From assembly GCA_023146355.1 (NCBI GenBank), contig JAGLCH010000094.1:1-14586 (forward strand): a stretch of 14,586 nt of DNA, in the 5' to 3' direction. The translations under genes and the position numbers were made by a program. Positions 7,648-14,581 of this stretch are shown here, in pieces. Under the pieces are notes generated by a model. It did not search any database. It saw nothing but the letters and a program-made list of their open reading frames with translations, and was not told the DNA's origin. This DNA comes from Bacteriovoracaceae bacterium (GTDB lineage Bacteria; Bdellovibrionota; Bacteriovoracia; Bacteriovoracales; Bacteriovoracaceae). Each line of letters starts with the position of its first letter. Position 1 is the stretch's first letter.

Positions 7648-8937
7648 ATGAATAAGGAATTTTGGAGAGAGATCCCAGCATGGAAGGATGTTTCAAAGGT
7701 TGAGTTTTACGATTTTAAATGGCAACTGAAGAATACGATTTATAGACTAGAGCAACTTCAAGGACTACTTCAAGACCGGCTATCAGAGGAAGTTTATGCC
7801 GATATGTTGAAGGCCCAGAGAATTATTCCGATGAATGTCAAACTAACCCCCTATGTATTGTCGATAATTGACTGGCTTGATCCTCTTAATTGCCCTATTC
7901 GTCTTGAATTTTTACCTATGTTTGGCCAGCTTCTCGAAAAGAATCACCCATTTTTCAATCCAGACTCATTAAATGAAGATGGTGATAGAGCTGCCCCTTA
8001 TTTAGTCCATCGCTACCACGATAAAGCGCTTTTTCTACCCCTTACCACCTGCCCTGTTTATTGCTCCTACTGTACGCGAAGTCGTATGATTGGTGGCACC
8101 ACCGACAGCGTCGAAAAGGAGTCATACGCTCCAAAACAAGCGGAGTGGGAAAAAACGTTCGAGTACATCAGAAATACTCCTCATCTTGAAGACATTGTAA
8201 TATCAGGAGGAGATGCATCACTTCTTCCTGCTTCGATGATTCGCCATATAGGAATGACTCTTTTAGATATTCCGCACATCAGAAGAATACGTTACGCAAC
8301 AAAAGCAGTTAACGTTTTCCCAATGAAATTTATTACAGACACAAAATGGGTTGAGGCCCTAGAAGAAGTAAAAAATTACGGGGTGCTGAAGCAAAAATCT
8401 GTGGTTGTTCATACCCACTTTTCTCACCCCAATGAGATTACAGACATCACTCGTGATGCCATGAAAGTGCTTTTTAGTAAGCAGATTATTGTTCGTAATC
8501 AAGCAGTGCTTCAAACAGGTGTGAATAATAATCCAGAAACCCAGTATAAACTGGTAAAAAAACTGGGAGAAATTGGAATCCAACCATACTACGTTTACAT
8601 GCACGATATGGTCCCAGGATGTGAGCACCTAAGAACTACACTTCGCGAAGGCCTTGAACTTGAGAAGTATGTTCGCGGAAGTACAGCAGGTTTTAATACT
8701 CCGGCATTTGTATGTGACCTGCCCGGAGGTGGTGGAAAAAGACATGTTGCCTCTTACGAACACTATGATGAAGAATCTGGAATCTCTGCATGGACCGCAC
8801 CATCAGTAAAACCAGGGGTGACTTTCTACTACTATGATCCAATTCATAAATTATCAGAAAAAGGACAAAAACTTTGGAGTGAAAATTCAAAAGAGGAAAT
8901 GCTTGATGCCTTCAAGAAAAAATTCCATATAGACTAA
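7648..8937 (+). CDS. kamA: lysine 2,3-aminomutase family radical SAM/PLP enzyme
   Basis: Members interconvert L-lysine and L-beta-lysine using S-adenosylmethionine, a [4Fe-4S] cluster and pyridoxal phosphate. Numbered from the upstream ATG at 7636, the cluster cysteines are C139, C143 and C146 (CPVYCSYCTR), the SAM-binding GGD is at 191-193, and the PLP lysine is K368 in PGGGGK. D324 (YMHDMVPG) and D361 (VCDLPGGGG) align with the two aspartates that bind the substrate side-chain amine in clostridial KamA, with the same 37-residue spacing; R148 aligns with its carboxylate-binding arginine. Lysine, not glutamate, is therefore the expected substrate. The C-terminal zinc-binding cysteines of the clostridial enzyme are absent. 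At about 430 residues it is longer than EpmB. The ATG at 7648, with GGAG 6 nt upstream, starts MNKEFWREIPAWKDV and fits the family; 7636 is the alternative. No ablB or epmA is nearby. Confidence 0.9.
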   Translation: MNKEFWREIPAWKDVSKVEFYDFKWQLKNTIYRLEQLQGLLQDRLSEEVYADMLKAQRIIPMNVKLTPYVLSIIDWLDPLNCPIRLEFLPMFGQLLEKNHPFFNPDSLNEDGDRAAPYLVHRYHDKALFLPLTTCPVYCSYCTRSRMIGGTTDSVEKESYAPKQAEWEKTFEYIRNTPHLEDIVISGGDASLLPASMIRHIGMTLLDIPHIRRIRYATKAVNVFPMKFITDTKWVEALEEVKNYGVLKQKSVVVHTHFSHPNEITDITRDAMKVLFSKQIIVRNQAVLQTGVNNNPETQYKLVKKLGEIGIQPYYVYMHDMVPGCEHLRTTLREGLELEKYVRGSTAGFNTPAFVCDLPGGGGKRHVASYEHYDEESGISAWTAPSVKPGVTFYYYDPIHKLSEKGQKLWSENSKEEMLDAFKKKFHID

Positions 8938-8943
8938 AAAGAT

Positions 8944-8969
8944 GGGCCTGAGAAGAAATCCTCGGGCCT
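8944..8969. terminator. bidirectional hairpin between convergent genes
   Basis: GGCCTGAG (8945-8952) pairs with CTCGGGCC (8961-8968) with one G-U pair on the plus strand and an 8-nt loop. The plus side is followed by a weak CATTCTTTG. On the minus strand the stem has one C-A mismatch, but five T residues follow after CATC. The hairpin fills most of the 44-bp gap between kamA and the cysteine-rich gene, so it probably ends both transcripts. Confidence 0.6.
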
Positions 8970-8981
8970 GCCATTCTTTGA

Positions 8982-9452
8982 CTAACAATTACAATCGCAA
9001 CAACTTCCACTGGAATCAGAAAGCTCAGCTGAGGCACCGTCAATCACTTCTTGAAAAAATGATGAACAACAGCTCCCTTGAGGATTTGTGATCTCACAGT
9101 GACTTCCCACTTCTCCACGCAGGTGATGCATAATCTCTTTCACTGTACGAAGGTCGGTGGATTTTACTGTTTCAACTACTTCAGTCGCTTTTATATTTTT
9201 GCAATAGCAAGCTACAATCGGGTCCGCTCCAGTCTTAAACCACACTGGACGCTTAAAATAACTCCAAGCAATATCGTGCTGCTCACTATTACAAAAGTAG
9301 CCTGTACCACAATCAGGGGTCATACAAAGGTAGTAGGTATTACTGCAAACAGAATCTTGAAGCTCGGCCTGCACTACGTGTTTAACCGTTTTAAGAGGGA
9401 CTTGTTTTCCCTCGCCACCGCACCGGGGGCAAATATTTTGAACAGTGTCCAT
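8982..9452 (-). CDS. CopZ-like zinc/[2Fe-2S]-binding cysteine-rich protein with CCDCNC tail
   Basis: This 156-residue cytoplasmic protein has 15 cysteines. The N-terminal part has C8xxC11 (ICPRCGG) and C36, C43, C48, C54, resembling the zinc-binding N-terminal domain of Archaeoglobus-type CopZ. A BFD-like [2Fe-2S] segment follows, with ACYCKN (C82, C84), then C119 and C128/C129. Those CopZ proteins continue into a heavy-metal-associated (HMA) domain that binds copper. Here the chain instead ends in a short serine-rich linker and GSCCDCNC (C151, C152, C154, C156), which could be an added metal site. A role in copper or iron-sulfur handling is inferred. No copA or other copper gene is in the window. 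The Shine-Dalgarno AAGAGG overlaps the stop codon of the exonuclease gene 9 nt upstream, so the two form an operon. Confidence 0.75.
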   Translation of the reverse strand: MDTVQNICPRCGGEGKQVPLKTVKHVVQAELQDSVCSNTYYLCMTPDCGTGYFCNSEQHDIAWSYFKRPVWFKTGADPIVACYCKNIKATEVVETVKSTDLRTVKEIMHHLRGEVGSHCEITNPQGSCCSSFFQEVIDGASAELSDSSGSCCDCNC

Positions 9453-9461
9453 AAAGACCTC

Positions 9462-10073
9462 TTAGAGCATTGACACTTCTGGACTGAGAAGTGATTGCAC
9501 ACGGCCCTTGGGAGCACGTGATATTTCTTGAATCAGATTTACACCAACTTCATGGCGCCCACTTTGAGCTTTAATCTTATCACACATTTTTTCAAATATT
9601 TCCTGAGTTGCTAGAACATCAGATAGCGCACGGTGTGCATGCTCGTTTCTAATCCCATAATAATTACAAAGTTCTCCAAGCTTATACGAACTAAGCTCTG
9701 GGAGAATCCTGCGGGCCACTAGCATTGAGCAGAAAAACTCATTGGGCGCAGAAATTCCATTACGCCTCATCTCAGCATAGAAAAAACGAGAATCAAAAGA
9801 GGCGTTATGAGCAAGAATGGGGAGACTTCCGACAAAAGACTTCAAAAGAGGCATTACCTCTCTAGAGCTTTGGGCATCGGCCACCATCTCATTGGTAATG
9901 CCCGTTATTCTAGTCACGGTGAATGGAATTTTCATTCCAGGGTATACGAATGTCTGAAAACGATCAGTGACTTTCCCTTTTTCTACCTTAACTGCTCCAA
10001 CTTCAATAACTCGATCAAGCTCGGCCGAGAATCCTGTTGTTTCAAAGTCTAGTACTATATATGAACTTTCTAT
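9462..10073 (-). CDS. DEDDh 3'-5' exonuclease (DnaQ/PolC epsilon-like)
   Basis: This stand-alone exonuclease domain of 203 residues removes nucleotides from 3' ends of DNA or RNA with two metal ions. All DEDDh motifs are present: ExoI D9 and E11 (VLDFETTGF), ExoII D94 (AHNASFD), and ExoIII H147 and D152 (HRALSD). The segment YPGMKIPFTVTRITGIT is typical of the PolC/DinG-type branch. The first in-frame ATG is at 9935, but starting there deletes ExoI and would leave an inactive protein. The reading frame is open back to a TAG at about 10089-10091 and contains no ATG, GTG or TTG in that stretch. I therefore placed the start at ATA (10073-10071), 6 nt after GGGAG. A frameshift joining the ATG at 10086 is the alternative. 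It is co-transcribed with the CopZ-like gene. Confidence 0.85.
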   Translation of the reverse strand: MESSYIVLDFETTGFSAELDRVIEVGAVKVEKGKVTDRFQTFVYPGMKIPFTVTRITGITNEMVADAQSSREVMPLLKSFVGSLPILAHNASFDSRFFYAEMRRNGISAPNEFFCSMLVARRILPELSSYKLGELCNYYGIRNEHAHRALSDVLATQEIFEKMCDKIKAQSGRHEVGVNLIQEISRAPKGRVQSLLSPEVSML

Positions 10074-10086
10074 TTTATGCTCCCAT
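10071..10086 (-). promoter_or_regulatory. ribosome binding site with apparent AUA start codon (and overlapping out-of-frame ATG)
   Basis: On the minus strand GGGAG (10084-10080) is followed by six bases and then ATA (10073-10071), which opens the exonuclease frame MESSYIVLDFETTG. An ATG at 10086-10084 overlaps the Shine-Dalgarno but reads Met-Gly-Ala-stop in another frame, its TAA ending at 10075. It could be a minileader or a remnant of a frameshift. Non-AUG starts of the AUU/AUA class are rare and are known to limit or regulate synthesis, as with AUU in infC. Confidence 0.5.
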
Positions 10087-10105
10087 CTCTAACTAATTTT
10101 TATCT

Positions 10106-10135
10106 AACCTAACGAAAAGCATGACGGTTCGTCAA
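10106..10135 (-). promoter_or_regulatory. candidate exonuclease promoter overlapped by a perfect inverted repeat
   Basis: On the minus strand TTGACG (10135-10130) is a near-consensus -35. A weak TAGGTT (10111-10106) lies at 18-nt spacing. The -35 lies in a perfect inverted repeat, TGACG-GTT-CGTCA (10122-10134), with 5-bp arms and a 3-bp centre. Its size and position fit an operator for a dimeric repressor, but a 5-bp arm can arise by chance. Confidence 0.35.
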
Positions 10136-10314
10136 AAAGAGAGAATCTATGAGGCGATTTTTAAAACGCACATAAACAAATTTCACTTAATTACCCCTAT
10201 TCATTTAATTTTTCTTAACTAACGATGAAAGTCGCTGTTGAAATTTACAAACTAGCATCAAATTGATATTTTTTTAAAAGGTTTGACCTAAATCACTTAA
10301 TGAGAGGAACATTT
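10136..10314. other. AT-rich leader region upstream of the exported-protein operon
   Basis: This 179-bp gap is very AT-rich and holds no gene I can support. It should carry the plus-strand promoter of the downstream operon. TTGAAA and TTTACA near 10238-10250 with a TGATAT-like element near 10263-10270 are possible but spaced poorly. A TTGACC at 10283-10288 is too close to the start codon to serve it. The Shine-Dalgarno GAGAGGAA is near 10301-10308. Confidence 0.3.
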
Positions 10315-12753
10315 ATGACCCGATTAATCCTATTAGCAACCTTACTTATAAGTAGCTCAATTTTAGCAGCGCCATTTGGTAAAGTAATTTCCAAAAAATG
10401 CCTAAAGCCAACTGTCACTAGCTGTCTTGCCCTTAGTGCTCTAGGTGAAAACTGTAGAAAACAGTATCCTAAGCAGTGTGCGAAGATAATCAATACAAAT
10501 TATAAAAAACAATACAGTAAGCACTCTCGTACAAGAAAAACCCTAGTTCCATTTAAGCTCAACCCAAATGCTAGGTCTGTGAGAGTTAAATCAAAGGAAG
10601 TAAGTCCCGTAAAGAGCATGTATCAATCAGGGATGACAACAATTCCTCAACTTCAGCAAATCCCAGTGCGATTCGCAGAATATGATAAGAAATACAACAC
10701 AACACTGACTCCAATTCGCCCTGTACTAATGCCGACTAAGCCAGTTCTAAAACCCATCAAGCCTATACTAAAGCCAATAGCAGCAAAACTAAGGCCACAT
10801 TTACTCACGAGGGCCAGACTAGATTTTGAGTTAAAGAAAAAAAAGAGATGGAACAGTCAGGTAGGCCACGAGTCTTGCGATGAATATGCTTCTGAGCAAT
10901 ATCATCATATCTCAGCAATTGAAGACTACATGGCGCTTAACAAAAGCGATATTTCTTCTATATTAGATTTTCTAGTTAGTAAAAATCACGTATCAAGATA
11001 TCCTTTTCTATCCACCACACATGGCGCCTCTCTCGGAAAGCTTAATATTGGGTCATATCATCAACCAAACAGCTTTTTTCATGATGAGTTGTTACACAGA
11101 CAAAATGGAAAAAAGAATCTTTTTGCATCTATGCCAAGACAAAACTCCGCATGGAGAGATTTTGATAAAATCGATATTAGTCAAAGACATAAGGACTTGA
11201 TCGTTCGCGCTCACCTAGACTACAAGTCTAACCTTAGTACAAGTGGTCAGATTAGATATGCTCGCAACATGAAAACCACTAATATTTCAGTTGAATATCT
11301 AGAGGCACTACAAAGACTTCAGGAGGGCTATCAAAAAACTGTTAACCAACGACTCAGCATGCTGCACGAACTCGAAAGACTAGAGCTAGCAGCTCTAAAC
11401 TGCTCTTCAAGTCTAAAGTGCGAGCAGGCAAGAAATAAGTATGCAGGACTGTATCAGTACTCAAGACAGGTCTTTCCCGCGATGGATAGAAGCATAAGAG
11501 AATATCTTGTAAAGGGTGAAAAAGCAGGATGTTTTGACCAAAACTCAACATTATGTGACTGGGCGCCATCATTATCATTAAAGTTAATTAACGGTGGTAT
11601 GAGGGCCTTTCAAGAGCACAGAAACTTTTGGTATAAAACTTGTACTGATGCATTGAGACCAATGATTGATGGATCAGGTTTGCCTTATGTATATCCAACA
11701 AAAAACTACACGCACCTCCTTCAAAATGGAAACTATGCAAACTCAAACCCGAGATCATGGAAGAATAATCGAAGTGATTTCACCAAATACATGCACAGAG
11801 CATATGAATATAATAAGTCTGTTATTGAAGAACAAAAAAGAGCAAGGAAGCTTGCGAAAATAAACCACCCAACACGCCCAGGAAAATTTCAACTCGGCTC
11901 AGAGCGAGCAGACAAGGGATTTTATGGTACAGGAAAGCTGGGGGGAATTGGGGCCGGTTATTCATATAGTGCAGGATGGTCAATTAATGACTATGAAGAT
12001 GATGTATCAAAAGTAAATCCAGAAGCTCATACAAATTTTGATCTTCATGCGCTCATATTTGGTTATCGCAAAGATATCATCTCTTACAATGCTTCAATCC
12101 AAACGCTACCTACAAATGAATCAAAGCTTATACAGAGAATGAAAGTTAATGGAGTAAGCTGGCTTGCTCCGATAGATGTAAGTGAGACTGAAAGTTCAGG
12201 AGTTCAATTCATTATAAAAGATAGTAATGAGAAAAAAGTTTTTACTAAATCAAAGCACATAAGTGTATTTGGAGTTCCAATTAAATTAGAGCTTGGAGCG
12301 CTGGCAAAAGTTGGTGTGGAGTCTGAGGTAGATCACACTGTCAACCGCAGAGAGAATTCACATCAAACAATAATAAGACTTAATGGAACAATGGCACCAA
12401 TGGCCACAGCAACAGCATATGCCTCAGCAAGTGTGGATGCTTTTCTTGCAGATGTTGGAGTCAGAGGGTACCTAGACCTTATTAGAGTTGATATTCCTTA
12501 TGACATCAATTTTGCAATCATGAGTCGTTCAGGAGATCATCAATCTTCATTCACTGTTAAAAATGACCTCAATCTTCGCCTGTCTACTCTAAACGGTCGA
12601 GTTGCAGCTTTTATTGATAGTATGTTTGGAGATGTTGAAAAGACATTAGTGTCATGGGATGGCCCATCAATTAGCTACCCGCTTATTAAATCTGAAGTTA
12701 AAGAGAGAACATCATTAGAGTATAGTAGTAGCGCGCTAGGACTCAACGAGTAA
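10315..12753 (+). CDS. large exported cysteine-containing protein with beta-rich C-terminal half, function unknown
   Basis: I do not recognise the family. Numbered from the chosen start, the 812-residue protein begins with a Sec signal peptide (MTRLILLATLLISSSILAA, likely cleaved near residues 18-19), so it acts in the periplasm or outside the cell. Residues 29-55 hold four cysteines in a small cluster, and there are ten in all, which fits disulfides. Proline heptads occupy 133-161. A helical, partly coiled-coil-like region spans about 290-515 (for example VEYLEALQRLQEGYQKTVNQ). From about 520 the chain is Gly-rich and then beta-rich (KLGGIGAGYSYSAGW; NFDLHALIFGYRKDI; MATATAYASASVDAF), alternating hydrophobic and polar like amphipathic strands. 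I chose the ATG at 10315, 7 nt after GAGAGG; the ATG at 10300 precedes that Shine-Dalgarno. It is 22 nt upstream of the membrane-anchored HEAT protein, a likely partner. Confidence 0.8.
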   Translation: MTRLILLATLLISSSILAAPFGKVISKKCLKPTVTSCLALSALGENCRKQYPKQCAKIINTNYKKQYSKHSRTRKTLVPFKLNPNARSVRVKSKEVSPVKSMYQSGMTTIPQLQQIPVRFAEYDKKYNTTLTPIRPVLMPTKPVLKPIKPILKPIAAKLRPHLLTRARLDFELKKKKRWNSQVGHESCDEYASEQYHHISAIEDYMALNKSDISSILDFLVSKNHVSRYPFLSTTHGASLGKLNIGSYHQPNSFFHDELLHRQNGKKNLFASMPRQNSAWRDFDKIDISQRHKDLIVRAHLDYKSNLSTSGQIRYARNMKTTNISVEYLEALQRLQEGYQKTVNQRLSMLHELERLELAALNCSSSLKCEQARNKYAGLYQYSRQVFPAMDRSIREYLVKGEKAGCFDQNSTLCDWAPSLSLKLINGGMRAFQEHRNFWYKTCTDALRPMIDGSGLPYVYPTKNYTHLLQNGNYANSNPRSWKNNRSDFTKYMHRAYEYNKSVIEEQKRARKLAKINHPTRPGKFQLGSERADKGFYGTGKLGGIGAGYSYSAGWSINDYEDDVSKVNPEAHTNFDLHALIFGYRKDIISYNASIQTLPTNESKLIQRMKVNGVSWLAPIDVSETESSGVQFIIKDSNEKKVFTKSKHISVFGVPIKLELGALAKVGVESEVDHTVNRRENSHQTIIRLNGTMAPMATATAYASASVDAFLADVGVRGYLDLIRVDIPYDINFAIMSRSGDHQSSFTVKNDLNLRLSTLNGRVAAFIDSMFGDVEKTLVSWDGPSISYPLIKSEVKERTSLEYSSSALGLNE
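10711..10794 (+). repeat. four proline heptads encoded in tandem 21-bp units
   Basis: Four tandem 21-bp units encode PIRPVLM, PTKPVLK, PIKPILK and the decayed PIAAKLR, followed by another proline. The pattern P-x-K/R-P-V/I-L-x is basic and regular. It lies between the cysteine-rich N-terminal part and the helical region, so an extended polyproline-like spacer, perhaps crossing periplasm or peptidoglycan, is a reasonable inference. Confidence 0.75.
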
Positions 12754-12775
12754 AGTAACGATGAGTGGAACAGTG

Positions 12776-14581
12776 ATGAAAAAGAATTTATTAATTTTTT
12801 TAATTATAGTCTTTATCGCTGTTCCAATTCTATATGTCCTTTTGGGAATGTTCTCAGGAGGACCTTCATCTTTAGTCTTTCAAACAACTACACAGTTTTA
12901 TAAATTTTCCATAGAGCAAGAAAACTACCTAAATAGTGATGCTGAGATTTTAGGAAGTAATACGACTAAGCTTAATTTTAAAGGGGTAATCGCACTTAAA
13001 AGACTTCCCACAACTGAGCGCCAAAAGGTTCAACTTACCTTCATCGATATATCAGCAGATTCATCGATCAAGCTATTCAGCATGTCCTATCCAATAAAAA
13101 AATCATTTAATAAAAAAAGTATCTTCTTTTTTGTAGAAGAGGATGGATCAATCGATGAGATTTATTTTCCAAAGAATGAGCGTACCGCCACAAAGGAAAT
13201 CCTTAAAAACTTTGTCGCATTATTTGACTGGAGGCTTGGTCTTGCAAAAGAAGAAGAAGATTCCTTCGAACGAACAATATTTGGAATGGCCCAAGTTGCC
13301 TATAGCTCAGACAGTGAGATGCAATTTAAAAAAAGTCCCATACTCTACACATCGATTCCATATCTAAAAAAGATTGAGTCAATGACGCAAGAGATAAATG
13401 GAATCCAGAAATTAACCTTAGATAAAAGTGGATACTTAGAGTCGATCGGTGGAACGATTAGGGTCAAGCTATTTTCTGAAAACAAATCAATAGTACTGAA
13501 TGCCAAAAGTCGATATTCTTTTGTTCGAACAACTCTCCCTCCCCTTGAAACTATTCCAATATCTAGGCCACAGGAAATATTGGGTGGTAGTTTTGAGAAG
13601 AGCTCAATATCTAGCTTTGTTGCAAAACAAATATCAATGAAAGATACCTATAGACAGTATGCTAAAGGATTTAAACTCACTGATATCAAAAAAAACATAT
13701 TAATGGGTAATGATAATATAAATTGGTTTAGTATTGCCGTTGCCAAATTAAGTTTAATTCCTTCACCAGAACTTTTCTTAGCTAAGTTATACTCTCAACT
13801 AATAACCTCTAATCAGAAAGCTATTGTTTTTGATCTATTGACCTCACTTGGAGATGTAAAAAGCCAAAAAGTCATGCTTGAAATTATTTCAAATACAAAA
13901 TCAAACTATACTCAACTCATTCAGCGCTTCTCCCTACTAGGTAGTCCTGGACAAGATGTTGTGACTTACCTACAGGATAAAGTCGGAAATATAAAAACTG
14001 AGAGTACAGATATTTTGAATCGAAAAGACCTATCTGTTTTATATGCTTACGGTGCAGTGGGAGAGAAAGGTAAAAAAGAAGAAAATCAGGTTATCTACAA
14101 TGACCTTCTCTCCATATATGAACAATACGACGATGGAGAAATTGCATCACAACTACTCTCAAGCCTTGCGAATACAAAAAACTCTGGGGTAGAGCGTATT
14201 GCAACAGAAGCACTATCATCAGATGATAGCAATATGCGTTTTGCCGCAATTTCTGCACTTGTTGACATCTACACAGAAGAATCAAAGGATGCGCTTATTA
14301 AGACATCTCTAGAAGATAAAGATAGCTTCATTGCAAGTAGTGCAATGAAGGGCCTAGAAAAATTTAGCCTTTCTGGTGAAGACTACTTACAGTTCATCGC
14401 AATTTTTGAAAAGAATTTGCCCAGTGAAAAAGTAATGGCAGAGTTTGTTGGAATTATTGAAAAAAGACTAGATCAAAAAAATGATGATATCCATGCTTTT
14501 TTTGTATACTGCATAAACTCAATGTCCTACTCATCAGAATTATCAAGTAGAATGCTACATATAGTCCAATTATTCCCCTAG
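12776..14581 (+). CDS. membrane-anchored protein with beta-rich N-terminal part and HEAT-like helices (lipid-transfer-protein-like architecture)
   Basis: No family can be named with certainty. Numbered from the upstream ATG at 12761, one hydrophobic segment (10-31, LLIFLIIVFIAVPILYVLLG) follows two lysines, so the protein is probably anchored in the inner membrane with the rest in the periplasm. Residues about 38-265 are beta-rich (LVFQTTTQFYKFSIEQ; VEEDGSIDEIYFP). About 290-606 are helical with clear HEAT-type pairs, best at 475-536 (MRFAAISALVDIYTEESKDA). A beta-sheet module followed by a helical superhelix, together with the segment around 125-159 (dG-I--IYFP, then a helix), resembles the N-terminal part of vitellogenin/MTP-type large lipid transfer proteins; this is an inference by eye. 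I prefer the ATG at 12776 (GGA at 6 nt, MKKNLL); 12761 is the alternative. The TAG stop is 5 nt from the window edge. Confidence 0.75.
   Translation: MKKNLLIFLIIVFIAVPILYVLLGMFSGGPSSLVFQTTTQFYKFSIEQENYLNSDAEILGSNTTKLNFKGVIALKRLPTTERQKVQLTFIDISADSSIKLFSMSYPIKKSFNKKSIFFFVEEDGSIDEIYFPKNERTATKEILKNFVALFDWRLGLAKEEEDSFERTIFGMAQVAYSSDSEMQFKKSPILYTSIPYLKKIESMTQEINGIQKLTLDKSGYLESIGGTIRVKLFSENKSIVLNAKSRYSFVRTTLPPLETIPISRPQEILGGSFEKSSISSFVAKQISMKDTYRQYAKGFKLTDIKKNILMGNDNINWFSIAVAKLSLIPSPELFLAKLYSQLITSNQKAIVFDLLTSLGDVKSQKVMLEIISNTKSNYTQLIQRFSLLGSPGQDVVTYLQDKVGNIKTESTDILNRKDLSVLYAYGAVGEKGKKEENQVIYNDLLSIYEQYDDGEIASQLLSSLANTKNSGVERIATEALSSDDSNMRFAAISALVDIYTEESKDALIKTSLEDKDSFIASSAMKGLEKFSLSGEDYLQFIAIFEKNLPSEKVMAEFVGIIEKRLDQKNDDIHAFFVYCINSMSYSSELSSRMLHIVQLFP

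Noticed and set aside
8359..8890. Long open frames antisense to the lysine 2,3-aminomutase gene
   Set aside because: They lie wholly inside a conserved gene, have no ribosome binding sites, and encode composition typical of antisense shadows.
9462..9935. Exonuclease read as a 157-residue protein starting at the ATG at 9935
   Set aside because: This start removes the ExoI motif D9/E11 that is plainly encoded upstream in the same frame, and no Shine-Dalgarno precedes that ATG. A truncated pseudogene is unlikely because all other motifs and the upstream frame are intact.
10293..10493. Minus-strand open frame over the signal-peptide region of the exported protein
   Set aside because: It overlaps the 5' end of a well-supported plus-strand gene, has no recognisable protein feature and no Shine-Dalgarno, and is most simply a shadow.
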